Below are positions 53,008 through 64,000 of a stretch of DNA of 64,000 nucleotides, in pieces (position 1 is the stretch's first letter; every line of letters starts with the position of its first letter). The DNA is taken from contig JAAEAF010014722.1 of NCBI GenBank assembly GCA_011037195.1, forward strand, positions 62,001 through 126,000, read 5' to 3'. Origin of the DNA: Triatoma infestans (lineage: Eukaryota > Arthropoda > Insecta > Hemiptera > Reduviidae). The notes below the pieces were generated by a model that was not told where the DNA came from, did not search any database, and saw only the letters and a list, made by a program, of their open reading frames with translations. Both the position numbers and the translations under genes were made by a program.

Positions 53008-53230
53008 ACCACAAAAAAAAAAAAAAAAAAAAAAAAAAGAACCAGGCTATCACGGAAAATATTTCTAATGCCTTACCAGCTCTGCAGAACCAACCACAAC
53101 AATTCTCTTACGACTTTCTCTTGACTTTCTCTTACTGCAAGTCTACATAGTTGTAATTCACAGAATTTCTCAAACTCTCTTTTCTTCAAACTTATAATTT
53201 TTACTAAATGTTACATTTTTTTAAATATTT

Positions 53231-53412
53231 TTCAGGCCGGCTTAACGTCCAGCTACCAAATTAGGTCACTATGGACGGGGGCAGAAGCATCTACTTTACC
53301 GTTAACATTTTTTAAACGAATATAAAATTTAGCAGCTATACACCGGGACTCGAACTAGGAACCTTCCAGTTACAAGTCCAAGCTCATAACCACTACACCA
53401 ACAATCCCAAAC
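53231..53412 (-). repeat. tRNA-derived SINE S2
   Basis: Minus strand: GGATTGTTGGTGTAGTGG (A box), then GGTTCCTAGTTCGAGTCCCG (B box), then a body ending in ATTTGGTAGCTGGACGTTAA. Partial copies at 35750 and 36138 flank a LINE fragment. Confidence 0.75.
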
Positions 53413-53529
53413 GGAATGTCGTCAAGTTTGTACTTTTTGCAATTCTTCATTTTTTAGCTATGCTTTTTAGCGTTCACATTCACACATATACAAACACAGA
53501 GACCATTTTTTTTATTAAAAAAAAAAAAA

Positions 53530-54256
53530 AAAAAATCTGGGGTGGGAACACTCACTCAACTTTCTCTTACTCCAATTCTCAAAATTACAATTGACAAATT
53601 TTATAGTTTGTGTACCAAATTTAATGAAATTCGTCGAGAACTGAAAAAAAAACTGTTCAGTAAAAGCGCACTTCCGGTTTAATAATTTTCTTGAATTAAT
53701 TTTGTTTGGAAGATAGAATTATTGTATAATCAATTATGAGAGCACTTTAGATGAAAACCATAAAGTAATAAAAGTGGTAAAGTAAATGCACATCGGGTTG
53801 TTCGATTTTTCAAACTCCGAATTCAACAACATATTCAATTCTAATTAACATTATTTAGATGACAGATTTGTCTAATAAACTGAAATAGCACTTTAGATGA
53901 AAACCGAACCCCATCCCTCCCCCATACCTGCCCTTAAATGAATTTTCCCAGAGAAATATTCCAAATAAAAATTGTAGATCGTTGCATGTGTAGTTTTATA
54001 TAGCAAGTTTGAAGAAAATCGTCGGAGGAATTTTTGAGAAAATCGCAAAAAAGTATAAAAACCAACTAGTAAAGTGGTACTTCCGGTTGAGGAATTTTGA
54101 CAGATAAGTTACTGTCAGATCCCATGGTGGTACCTAAACGGAATATCAAGTTTCAACTTTTTACGGTTTTTCGTTTTACGGATATTTCCGGTGAAACTCG
54201 ATATTGAATGTTTGACACGATTACAATACTTCGTCTTACTAGGACTAACAGGAAGT
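53530..54256 (-). repeat. T-family repeat
   Basis: GGAACACTCACTCAACTTTC, TCTTACTCC, GTGTACCAAATTTAATGAAA, AGTAAAAGCGCACTTCCGG, two internal units, then ACGATTACAATACTTCGTC and TTACTAGG. Reverse orientation, full ends but internal differences. Abuts palindromic element E. Confidence 0.75.
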
Positions 54257-54454
54257 AAAAAGCAACACTTTTTTCTGATCATAAAAATATTTTTCATGAT
54301 AGCCTGCTTCTTTTTGTGGCCATCAACCGGTTTCCGGGCGTTCATCCATCATTAGGATGTTTTTATCAAACAATGTAATATCATAGACTTGCATAGAGCA
54401 AATTCACTTGATTTACGGGATTTTAAAAATGGTTTTGTTATGACCTAACCGAGG

Positions 54455-54945
54455 TTAAGAGGGTACCTGAATGGGAAAAACACATGTTTTGGTCTTGAAA
54501 TACATATTGTTCCCTTTAAAATGGAAACATCAACAAGTGGGGATGTGTAACTTAAACTACGGTTTTTGAAGGAGATTACATTTGATAATTAATTATCCAT
54601 TCTATCCTACTAGTTTTTTATTTATTTATAACAGAGCGAAATGACACGAAAGTGCCAGCCATGGGCCACTGCGGAATACTTACTGATAAGGAATGATAAA
54701 ATCGGAGCTGAATGATCGTAAGATATTATAGATACATAAATATGATACGTGTTATTTCGCTCTGTTATAAATAAATAAAAAATAGTAAGATAGTATGGGT
54801 AAATAATTATCAAAGTAAATCTCCTTCAAAAAACATAGTTTAAGTTATATATCCCCACTTGTTGATGTTTCCATTTTAAAGGGAACAATATATCTTTAAA
54901 GAATGAAACATGTGTTTTTTCCATTCAGGTACCAACACCCATCAT
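54455..54945. mobile_element. Foldback element nested in element E
   Basis: Arms of about 190 bp: left starts GGTACCTGAATGGG and ends TAACAGAGCGAAATGACACG; right is its complement, GTGTTATTTCGCTCTGTTAT to CCATTCAGGTACC. Arms differ at roughly one base in ten; the loop is about 98 bp (54649-54746). No open frame and no hammerhead motif seen. A different family from A-F. Confidence 0.75.
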
Positions 54946-55014
54946 AACCTAGTGAGATCGTGTATTAATTGAATTTGCTCTGTGCAAGTCTATATTACAC
55001 TGTTTGATAAAAAC

Positions 55015-55051
55015 ATTCTGATGATGGATGAACGCCCGAAATCGATCGATG
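55015..55051 (+). ncRNA. Hammerhead-like motif, right arm of element E
   Basis: CATT, CTGATGA, T, GGAT-GAAC-GCCC (weak stem II), GAAA, TCGATC, GATG. Stem III has changed from ACCGGT to ATCGAT, still perfectly self-complementary, suggesting selection or founder variation for a palindromic stem III. Confidence 0.48.
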
Positions 55052-55113
55052 ACCACAAAAAAGAACCAGACTATCAGAGATATTTTCCAGCTCTAAGGAA
55101 CCAACCCCAACAA

Positions 55114-56040
55114 CTTTTTTCGAACTCCGGGGACCTCAAAACGTTTATTTCCATTGAAAACTCCATATCAAAAATGTGACACGATCAAAATACTTCACAG
55201 CAGTAAAAGAATTATTTGCAAGAACATTTAATTTCAATCGGGACTAAGTAAAAGTTTAAATTTTCAATAAAAACTATGTCTGAGTAGGTTAGCCAATGCA
55301 ATTGTTTATGGCAAATGAGTAAAGTTCGCTCATAACTTAAGTGCACTGTTGCAAAAGTAGAGTGAACACGAATACAGCGGCTTAAAGGTGGGGTATTTAT
55401 AACTGCCATAGTTCACTAAAGTTATGTCATACTATGTTTTGGTTCTATAATTTATGCAAAACTGGAATAATTCAAGAAGTTAATACAGCAACTGGAATAT
55501 TATTTAACTTAATTAACAAGAAATAGTTTTCACAGGTTAATTAAACTATATAGGAAATTGTATTATTTAAATGATTAGATTAATATTGTCGGTTGATAAA
55601 AAATGTAGATTATCGTTGATCGTTAAAATCAGAACAAAACAAAATCTATAACCCACCAAAGTTACTGAAGATCTACAAATATCCTTATATTGTTTAAGAA
55701 GATTCAATATTTCTCCTATATGTTCTAAGTCAGTAGTTCTCAAATTTTTTGTGTCGTCTACCCTTTTGGACTCGGTAGCACAAGGACCATAGAGGATGAC
55801 TCCATGACTCTAGGGCACCCTGAATAATGCTTGCAATTTTGTAATTGCACATATTATTTTGTTAAATTATTTATGCAAATGCCTAGCAAAACTGATTTTG
55901 TTTATTGTTTAATTTTAATATAATCGGGTATATAAAAAAAAACAAAAAAACAGAATTAAACAAAATGATTTTCACGAAAATGTCAAGCATTGAAAATGTT
56001 TATGGGCTACATCATAGCAACATTTATTGGTGAATGGTCG
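55114..56040. other. DNA without supported feature
   Basis: A short T-family scrap at 55110-55200 (GGGGACCTCAAAACG); remainder unrecognised AT-rich DNA. Confidence 0.45.
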
Positions 56041-56059
56041 TTTATTGTTTTTTTTTCAC

Positions 56060-56445
56060 TTTTCGCAATTTTTTCAATATTGGCTCCGACGATTTTCTTG
56101 AAATTTCGCAAATAAACTACACATTCAAAGATCTACAACTTTTATTTAAAACATTTTTCTGGGAAAATTCATTTAAGGGCACTTTTACGGGAGAGGTGGG
56201 GTTATGTTTTTCTCTAAAGTGTTATCATAGTTGATTACACAATTCTATCATCCAAAGAAAATTAATTATGGCTGAAGTTCCGACTTTCAAGAAAATTAGT
56301 AATCCGGAAGTGCGCTTTCACTGTACAGTTTTTGACGTTTTTCATTAAATTTGGTACACTAACTATAAAATTTTTCAATTATAATTTTGAGAACTGAAGT
56401 AAGAGAAAGTTGTGTGAGTGTTTCACACCAGATTTTTTTTTTCGT
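56060..56445 (+). repeat. T-family repeat, right half
   Basis: GGCTCCGACGATTTTCTTG, ACAACTTTTATTTAAAACAT, TAATCCGGAAGTGCGC, TGAAGTAAGAGAAAGTTGTG and GAGTGTTTCACACC at the end. Confidence 0.7.
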
Positions 56446-56883
56446 AATAATAACAGTTTATTACTGAAATTGGTTACAGACCGATAAATAGATAACCTTC
56501 CCCTCCCACCATAAAAAAAAAATCAAATTAATAATTAGATCAATAATCCAAAGATCAATAATTTTACTTCAAACACGTATGGTTTTTGACAATAATATTA
56601 AAGGTAACTGGTTCGACTATCTCCGTAAACGTTCGGCTATTCATTCGGGATTGAAATGTTCCATTCCCCCCACTCTATAAAATAAAAGTGTCGTTACGTT
56701 ACGTTACATTCGGATTACTATCGTCTCATAAAAACATTTTCAATGTTAAAATGACTCGTTTTTCTAAATAAAAAAAGTTCTTTGGACTTTGAAAAACCCA
56801 CCCACATACGTTTGATGTTTACAAACACGATATTATAATAAACTTTAGAGACTCAGCAAAATGTTTGTGAACAAATTATTATT

Positions 56884-57463
56884 ATTTATTATTATTCAAT
56901 GGAAGGGGAGGGCAAAACCCTACGCTATCCAAAGCCTCCCAGAGCCCATATAGCTACCCCTAAAGAATACCAACTACTGGGACTGGAACAAAAATCCAGG
57001 CCCAGGTTTTACCCATCTAAGTTTTACCACAGACCGAACAAATCAGACCAAAACCTTAAAAGGACATAGCTTAAGAACCTCTACCGATATCCTATTCCGG
57101 CCGAAGGTCCTAAACCTAATCTCCTCACAGCCCAAACAATCCGTTATCTGATGCATGGATGTTTCCTCCTCCGTTTCACAAACTCTACAAAAGGGGTCAG
57201 GCATATGTCCCATTGTATAGAGATGCCTACTTAAGCCACAATGCCCAGTGAGGAAGCCAACCAGATGCCTGGGAGAGGTCCGTGAAAGACATCGGATCCC
57301 GCTACTTAAAGCTCCGTCCGGACCCGCAATGAGCATCTTTGGCTGCCGACTACCCACTGCACTCATACATATCCACGTCTGAAAGCCTGATAAACATGTG
57401 CCAGAAGACACACCAACAGCAGGCTCTGGACCAATGAAAGGGAGAGAGAGAGGTGCCTAATTT
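56884..57463 (-). mobile_element. LOA/R1-type LINE, 3' fragment (copy 3), with target duplication
   Basis: Tail (AAT)n at 56876-56900 on the minus strand end. Frame 57411-57043 reads GTCLSGFQTWICMS, LVGFLTGHCGLSRHLYTMGH, then PDPFCRVCETEEETSMHQIT (C..C...H) and GRNRISVEVLKL. Flanking TTTGTGAACA occurs on both sides (about 56868 and 57462), a 10-bp duplication. Open over 122 codons, the youngest of the copies. Confidence 0.82.
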
Positions 57464-57899
57464 GTGAACATATTATATTCCATTCAAATAGTTCGTACAA
57501 ATTGTGAGCTTTTTTTTTTTGGAAAACCATGACTTTGTCTTATGATATATTAGGGAAATTTACATCACTACTGGATAAAGTTTATGAAGTCTTAAAAGCA
57601 AGGCACCCACCCCTTTTTAATTAACAAAAATAAAGGCTATTGTGCAACATGATAATAACACTCCCGCTTATCGTTGGGTAAAATTGGCAAAATTGGAGGG
57701 AGTAAGGGTTTTAGATTTTGCCTGATCTGCCCAATAGCCCAAGTGTTGCATCATCTGATTACGGTCTTTTCCGATCTGTGGGCTCTCAAAGGATAGCAGT
57801 TGAAAATTACGAAGCACTGCGATTATATTGAATAAGATCACAAGTGAGGTTTTTATATTTATTTTTAAATAAAAACGAGTTTTCATGCATAAAAACTTT

Positions 57900-58475
57900 T
57901 GTAACAATCTTTTTATATTATGGATGGTTGATATCGCAGGAAAACTTTACGATAATTTTTCGAAAAAAATTAGTGAAAAACTGAAAAATTATTTCCAGTT
58001 AAGCGACAAAATTAAATTCCCCCCCCCCCCCCCCCCCGACTTGGCCAATTTTCTTCAAGAATAAAATTTTTGGGCAATACTTTTAATTAGCTTTAACAAT
58101 GCACAAGTTGTGAAGGAAGTGGAAATGGCACTTTGAAGAAAAGCCTATCGTTCTATTTGCTCCGCAGGATCTACTTCAAAAATTAATTTTCTTTGAAAAA
58201 TATTTCAAATAAAACCTTAAAGAAACTTCAAAACATATGTTTCACAATGAACACTCAATTTTGGAATCTTAACACGATCGCAATGATATTTTCAATTAAA
58301 TTCTATAATTAATTCAATTAATACAAAATGTAGTCAACTAATATGGCAAGCGACATGGCATAACCATTGGAAATTCAGTAATTAACGATTAGATAATCAG
58401 ACAATGTGTGTTTCCAAATCAGCTGGTTTCCCAGAGGGATAAAATCATAACAAGGAATTCTTTGCTAATTCAAGG
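57900..58475. other. Decayed T-family DNA and a 19-C run
   Basis: Run of 19 C at 58019-58037 between AT-rich flanks; around it are family-like pieces (TTGGCCAATTTTCTTCAAGA, GCACTTTGAAGAAAAGCC). Confidence 0.45.
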
Positions 58476-58479
58476 AAAA

Positions 58480-59364
58480 AAAAAAAAGGCGTGAAACACT
58501 CACACAACTTTCTCTTACTCCAGTTCTCAAAATTATAATTGACAAAATTTTATAGTTTGTGTACCAAATTTAATGAAATTCGTCGAAAACTGAAAAAAAA
58601 AAAAACTGTTCAGTAAAAGCGCACTTCCGGTTTACTAATTTTCTTGAAACTCGGAATTTTGGCCATCTATTTATTTCTAATTAAGTTTATTTAGATGGTG
58701 GAGTTGTATAATCTATCGTCCAATTATACTTTTATCAACAACGATAGCACTTCAGAAAAAACATATAACACCCCCCCCCCCTAAAAGTGCCCTTAATGAA
58801 TTTTCCAGAGAAATATTTTCAAAAAAAAGTTGTAGATCTTTGTATGTGTAGTTTATATACGAAGTTTCAACAAAAGTTTGAGATATTTTTTAGAAAATCG
58901 TAAAAAAGTGACAAAATTATTTAGTAAAGTGGTAATGTATACGCACACTTCGGGTCATCCAATTTTTTTTCAAACTCGGAATTTCAGCAACATATTTAAT
59001 TCTAATTAACATTATTTAGATGATAGAATTATATAATTAACTGAAATAGCACTTTAGATGAAAACCTAACCCCAGACCCTTCCCTTAAAGTGCCCTTAAA
59101 TGAATTTTCCCGGATAAATGTTTCAAATAAAAGTTGTTGCTCTTTGTATGTGTTATATACCAACCATAGAATATACCAAGTTTAAAGCAAATCGTCGGAG
59201 CCATTTTTGAGAAAATCGTAAAAACGTAAAAAAAAAACTAGTAAAGTTTTACTTCCGGTTGAGGAATTTTGACAGATAACGTACTGTCAGATGCCATGGC
59301 GATACCTAAACGGAATATCAAGCTTCAACTTTCTATGGTTTCTCGTTTTTGAGCTATGCTGTTC

Positions 59365-59409
<45 letters not shown>

Positions 59410-59535
59410 ATTTGCTAAAAACCACTTTTTTGAACTCAGGGGACATCAAAGCGGATATTTCCGGTGAAAACTCGATATCGAAAAATTTGACACGATTACA
59501 ATACTTCCTCTTACTAGGAATGAGAGAAAGTAAAA
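58480..59535 (-). repeat. T-family repeat, full length
   Basis: About 1.06 kb. Begins GTGAAACACTCACAC (hairpin end), ACTTTCTCTTACTCC; ends TTACTAGGAATGAGAGAAAG. Internal duplicated units (TGAATTTTCC, GAAATATTT, AAGTTGTAGATCTTTG near 58800 and again near 59105). A (CA)n run at 59369-59408. No coding frame. Confidence 0.8.
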
Positions 59536-60136
59536 AAAAAGATAAATAAATAAATCATTAGAAAAGCAAATTATCCAATTTTCTCCGAGACATTTAAATT
59601 GCACTTGTTCTGCTTTTATTTATTTTTTTTTCTTCTTTTATTTTTCTTAATCATCCAAATAAGAGAAAAATGGAGAGGCCAATTTTCCATTAAAAAGAAA
59701 AACATGCCTCTTTGCCCTCAGTTTCAATTTACTTATTCACCATGATGGAAAAGTTCACTAAAGAAACAGGATTAAATGAACAAAGACGTGGAAACTCTTT
59801 TTAGTACTATACTTTTCCTTCTTTTTGGAAAGCTTAATTTATTTTTTTTATTGAAGAACCTCATCAGGAAAAACCCATTAAACTTTGGATAAAAGAATTT
59901 TTTTCCTTTTTTTTTTTTTTTGGAAAATGAAAAACAACTTCCCCTTTACGCAAACATATAAATCAAATTAAAACAGACAAATAATGCTGATTGCACATAA
60001 TTTACAAAAAAAAAAAATACGCTGTGAAACACTCACACGCTTTTCTCTAACGATTATACAGTTCTTAAATTATAATCTCTTTCAGCTTTTATTGCAGCAA
60101 AATTCGTGTAAATAATAATTTATAATCATTCCCATC
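59536..60136. other. AT-rich spacer with a T-family end
   Basis: Only GTGAAACACTCACACGC at 60024-60040, an isolated terminal hairpin of the family. Confidence 0.5.
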
Positions 60137-60139
60137 TTT

Positions 60140-60266
60140 ACTTTCTCTTACTCCTCCTACTAGTAAGAGGAAGTATTTATCTGTGCCAAATTTTCGATAT
60201 TGAGTTTTCACCGGAAATACCCGTTTTGAGGTCCCCTGAGTCCAAAAATGTGGTTTTTAGCAAATA

Positions 60267-60311
<45 letters not shown>

Positions 60312-61061
60312 AACAGCATAATGAAAAATCGTAGAAAGTTCAAACTTGATATTCCGTTTAAGTTAAAAATGGCTCCGATGATTTTCTTCAAACTTGGTAT
60401 ATATCAGCTACACAAACTAAGATCTACAACTTTTACATAAAAATTTCTCTGGAAAAATTTGATTTAAGGGCACTTTTGGGGGAAGAGTGGAATTGGATTT
60501 TCCTCTAAAGTGCTATTTCAGTTTACTATATACAATCCTATCATCTAAATAATATTAAATAGAATTTAATATGTTGTTGAAATTCCAAATTTTGAAAAAA
60601 TTCGGATGACCAGAAGTGCGTATTTACTAAAATGAATTTTTTAATTTTCTAATATTTTCTCGAAAACGCCTCCAACGATTTTCTTTAAACTAGGAATGTG
60701 AACTACACATATAAAGAGCTACAACTTTTATTTGAAACATTTCTCCAGGTGAAGTCATTTAAAGGGGCTTTTGGGGGTGCGGATGGGGTTATGTTTTTCT
60801 CTAAAGTGCTATCTTAGTTGATTATACAATTCTACCACCCAAACAAAATTAATTTAGAAATATATAGATGGTAAAAATTCTATGTTTCAAGAAAATTAAT
60901 CAACCAGAAGTGCACTTTTACTGAACATTTTTTTTTTTTCAGTTTTTGTCGAAGTCTAATGAATTTCATCAAATTTGGTACACAAACTATAAAATTTGTC
61001 TATTGGGTACAATTTTGAAAACTGGTGTAAGAGAAAGTTGTGTCGGTGTTTCACATCAGAT
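60140..61061 (+). repeat. T-family repeat, full length
   Basis: Starts ACTTTCTCTTACTCC followed by a self-complementary ACTAGTAAGAGG; ends GGTGTAAGAGAAAGT then TGTCGGTGTTTCACA. The two ACTTTCTCTTAC-type ends are inverted. Two internal units (60365-60600, 60640-60895). An (AT)n/(GT)n run at 60270-60310. Confidence 0.8.
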
Positions 61062-61109
61062 TTTTTATATTAAAATACATACATATTAACATAAAACTTA
61101 CAACGAACT

Positions 61110-61170
61110 TGATAGATGAGCAATCTGAAACCGGTCAGGAACCTCAAAAATAAGCATTGTATAACGGATA
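61110..61170 (+). repeat. Decayed family-2 hammerhead-like scrap
   Basis: GATGAGCAATCTGAAACCGG, TCAGGAACCTC and CATTGTATAACGGATAAA match element F's right arm; the CTGANGA block is gone. Confidence 0.4.
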
Positions 61171-61389
61171 AAAAAACCAGAATGTTACCCAGCATTGCAG
61201 ACGCTCCCTCCACCCCTTATTCGACAATTTCTATTCTATTGATTCAAAATAACATTTATGTATTAGTAAAATAATTTTATTAATTATACTTTATTTCCAA
61301 TCCTGTAATTATTATATAAAAATATCTAAGATATTTAGAAACAATTGAACATGTGAAGCAGCCATCGTAAATTTTACCAGTACGCTATT

Positions 61390-61760
61390 TAAATTTAACA
61401 CCCCCTGCTTTAGAGGAAAGTTTAATAATAACATTCCATTAAAACCCTCTCTAAAATTCAAATTTCTTGAATTAAGTGTTTCAAATCAATGTAATAGACA
61501 TTTATATGTAAAGATCAAGTTTAAAGAAAATCATTGCAACCGTTTTTGAGAAAATTAAGAAAAACTAAACAAAAAAAATTTCAATAAAGTCGAACGCACT
61601 TCCGGTTGATCGAAACCTTATTGACAGAAGCAATGGTGATAACAAAAACGTAATATCAAGTTTGAGCTCCCTAGAAAAATTTGCACGGTTTTTGTGATAT
61701 TCTGTTATTCACAAAAACATACACTCACATATTTATACAGACTATTTGTAAAAAACAATT
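61390..61760 (-). repeat. T-family repeat fragment
   Basis: TTTAGAGGAAAGTTTAATAA, ATCAAGTTTAAAGAAAATC, CGCACTTCCGGTTGATCG, AATATCAAGTTTGAGCTCC in reverse family order. Confidence 0.6.
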
Positions 61761-61766
61761 TTTTTT

Positions 61767-61884
61767 TACTCCTAGTAAGAGGAAGTATTATATATAATTG
61801 TGTCCAATTTTTCGATATCGAGTTTTCACCGGAAATATCCGTTTTGAGGTCCCCTGAGTCCAAAAAAGTGATTTCTAGAAAATG

Positions 61885-61922
<38 letters not shown>

Positions 61923-63275
61923 GTATGTGAACAGCTTAGCTCAAAAACGAAAAACCGCAGAAAGTTCAAACTTGATATTCCGTTCAGATTATCACCATGG
62001 TTATCTGTCAAAATTCCTCAACCGGAAGTACCACTTTACTAGTTTTTTATTTTTATTTTATTTTTTTTTTACTTTTTTGCGATTTTCTCAAAAATTCCTC
62101 CGACGATTTTCTTCAAACTTGGTATATCAACTGCACATACAACGAGCTACAACTTTTATTTGAAATATTTCTCAGGGGAAAATTCAATTTTTCATCTAAA
62201 GTGCTATTTCAGTTTATTATACAATTCTGTCATCTAAATAATGTTAATTAGAATTAAATATGTTGTTGAAATTCCGAGTTTGAAAAAAAAATCGAATAAC
62301 CGGAAGAGCGTTTACTTTACCACCTTTACTAAATGATTTTTTTCACTTTTCGCAATTTTCTCAAAAATAGCTCCAACGATTTTCTTGAAACTTCTTATAT
62401 AAACTAAACATACAAAGATCTACAACTTTTATTTGAAATATTTCTCTGGGTAAAATTCATTTAAGGGTACTTTAAGGGAAGGAGTGGGGTTATGTTTTTC
62501 TCTGAAGTGCTATCATAGCTGATTATACAAATTCTATCATCCAAAATAATAAATTTTTTTTTTTTTTTTTAATCTTTATTCATACTACAATCAGCGCGAT
62601 AGCGCTATAAGTAACAATCATACAAAGAACATACATACAAAATGAGTGGAGAAGCTACCCAATGGTAACACTCCAAAACTATAAAGAATCACTATTCACT
62701 CTCTTCACTTTGGAGTAGATCACGAGGCCATTGTCTTTTAAGACGTCTAGGAGGGTTATTAGGAAGTGTTCGGGAAGACAGGTGTTGAATTAAAGGGTTT
62801 GTGTGAGTCTGTAGGTTAATATGGAATTTCCTGTAACGGGTTTGGGCGACTTGAGCAATGAACGGTATATTAAGATCAGTATGTATGGTTCGGTTGGAGA
62901 CGTAAAAAGGAGCGTTCACAATGTTACGGAGGATTCTGGATTGTAGGGATTGGAGTCTTTGGAGATTTGAGCGTTTGGTTGAACCCCATACTTCTATTCC
63001 GTACAGCCAGATAGGCTTTAAAATAGATGTATAAATTAGTCTTTTGTTGTCTAGGGAGAGAAATAATAAATTAGAAATAAAAAGATTGCCAAAATTCCCA
63101 GGTTCAAGGAAATTAATAATCCGGAAGTGCGTTTTTATTGAACAGTTTTTTTTTCCAGTTTTCGACGAATTTCATTAAATTTAGTACACAAACTATAAAA
63201 TTTGTCAATTATAATTTTGAGAACTGGAGTAAGAGAAAGTTGTGTGAGTGTTTCACACCAGATTTTCTACTTAGA
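61767..63275 (+). repeat. T-family repeat, full length, split by a Jockey LINE
   Basis: Starts TTACTCCTAGTAAGAGG, then ATTTTTCGATATCGAG, a GT run at 61888-61911, two internal units, and ends GGAGTAAGAGAAAGTTG with GTGTGAGTGTTTCACACC. Without the LINE at 62556-63060 it is about 1 kb. The best consensus-like copy. Confidence 0.82.
62556..63060 (-). mobile_element. 5'-truncated Jockey-type LINE with 12-bp target duplication
   Basis: Minus strand: LIYTSILKPIWLYGIEVWGS, LQSRILRN, NAPFYVSNRTIHTDLNIPFI, the C-terminal end of Jockey-clade RTs, stop at 62692, then a short 3' UTR and poly-A (poly-T on plus at 62554-62570). Flanked by AAATAATAAATT at 62544-62555 and 63061-63072. Uninterrupted frame, so recent. 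Confidence 0.88.
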
Positions 63276-64000
63276 TGACCTCTCAAAACATTTATTTCTA
63301 GTGAAAACTCAATTTAGGAAAATCTGTCATGATCGTACTAATTCCTGTTAAGCAGTAGGAAGTAAAACGGTATCAGACAAAAGCAGCAAATTCCGATTAA
63401 AGGAATGACTGTATGACTTTCGTTAAAATGATAAAACATGTGCTCCTATTCAATGAAAAACCTGTTATATCATTGCGGTGAAAGTTGTAGTGACAGAAAT
63501 ACCATTCAATGGTGACATACTAGGTCTTAACTTCTAACTAAATTAAACTAGTATTTCATTTAGTTTAATCACAGTTAAAGCAAATATCAAAAGTGTCTTA
63601 TCCAAGTTATCAATACAATATACGACCATCGCATTACAAAAAAAATAAAATTGCTTTAGATCTTACATAGTTCAACATTAAATGCCAAGACATGTATTGG
63701 TAATTGAGAAGTTTGTAATAATAAATATCAAATACTGGCCATAAAAGGACTGTCTAGATCTGTTTGTGTTCGGCGGTACGCTATAGCGAACGCTATAAAG
63801 ATAACAGGTTTTTTTTTTTTGTATACCAAGATGTTGAAAGAGAATAATGGCTCGTGGCTTAGTCATAATATATTAGGCAAATATCAGGTAATTTTATTTA
63901 GTTTTATATATGCAAAAATCATTGCCATTAAAGAATATGTTTCAAAATTATTTTTAGAAAACAATGAATTATATATTGATTCGAAAACTAATTGTTAAAG
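63276..64000. other. AT-rich DNA without supported feature
   Basis: No recognisable repeat or coding sequence to the window end. Confidence 0.45.

Larger units (their letters stand above)
52749..53102. mobile_element. Palindromic element D
   Basis: Arms as element A; here the right end carries the extension (CAGCTCTGCAGAACCAACC) and the left does not, i.e. the opposite insertion orientation to B and C. An A run of 24 bases interrupts the right arm (53014-53038). The flanking ACTCTTATGAT and TCTCTTACGAC may be an eroded target duplication. Confidence 0.75.
54276..55113. mobile_element. Palindromic element E, containing a second nested palindrome
   Basis: Outer arms: 54290-54420 and 54960-55113, hammerhead-like family 1, with the extension (CCAGCTCTAAGGAACCAACC) only on the right. 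Left-arm core is broken (CTAATGA). Between the arms sits an unrelated palindrome of about 500 bp (54455-54945). Confidence 0.7.

Noticed and set aside
59369..59408. (CA)n run read as a His/Thr repeat protein
   Set aside because: Simple microsatellite inside a T-family repeat; the frame has no other protein features.
1..64000. CRISPR arrays, bacterial operons or riboswitches
   Set aside because: No regularly spaced direct repeats, no Shine-Dalgarno-led gene series; the spliced Shank gene shows this is animal nuclear DNA.

Overview
The window is AT-rich eukaryotic DNA from an animal, most likely an arthropod. Genes are split by GT-AG introns, homopolymer A/T runs are abundant, and the mobile-element load (mariner, RTE/LOA/Jockey-type LINEs, tRNA-derived SINEs) is of the arthropod kind. 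I cannot name the species from sequence alone.

The only host gene I can support is on the minus strand: a single SHANK/ProSAP postsynaptic scaffold gene. I reconstructed 16 exons from 35503 down to 6687. Every splice junction keeps reading phase, giving about 1164 codons that lack the N-terminus. In order they encode the end of the SPN domain, ankyrin repeats, an SH3 domain without its usual tryptophans, the PDZ domain, then Ser/Pro-rich segments typical of SHANK. The first coding exon(s) were not found and would lie upstream of 35503. The canonical C-terminal SAM domain was not found. The last exon either stops at 6687 or is spliced at a GTAAAT that overlaps the stop.

Region by region: 1-6686 is AT-rich 3' flank or downstream intron with almost no recognisable content. 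6687-35503 holds the Shank exons, with introns full of repeats. 35504-64000 is repeat-dominated and probably the 5' intron of Shank: LINE fragments, two mariners, SINEs, many copies of a roughly 1-kb repeat (here 'T family') and palindromic elements. The T family has terminal inverted repeats, a terminal hairpin and internal duplicated units, resembling Helentron-derived (HINE/DINE-like) elements.

The most interesting observation is a set of palindromic (inverted-dimer) elements whose arms carry hammerhead-ribozyme-like motifs: CUGANGA, stem II, GAAA, a self-complementary ACCGGU or ACGU, a cleavage-type UC/UU, then a strand pairing with the bases before CUGANGA. At least three sequence families occur. 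Stems I and II differ between families but stay paired (covariation). Two copies have 10-14 bp target-site duplications and a one-sided terminal extension, which suggests target-primed retrotransposition, as in Penelope-like elements, rather than cut-and-paste. All copies share one unpaired base between CUGANGA and stem II, a departure from the textbook core, so activity is unproven.
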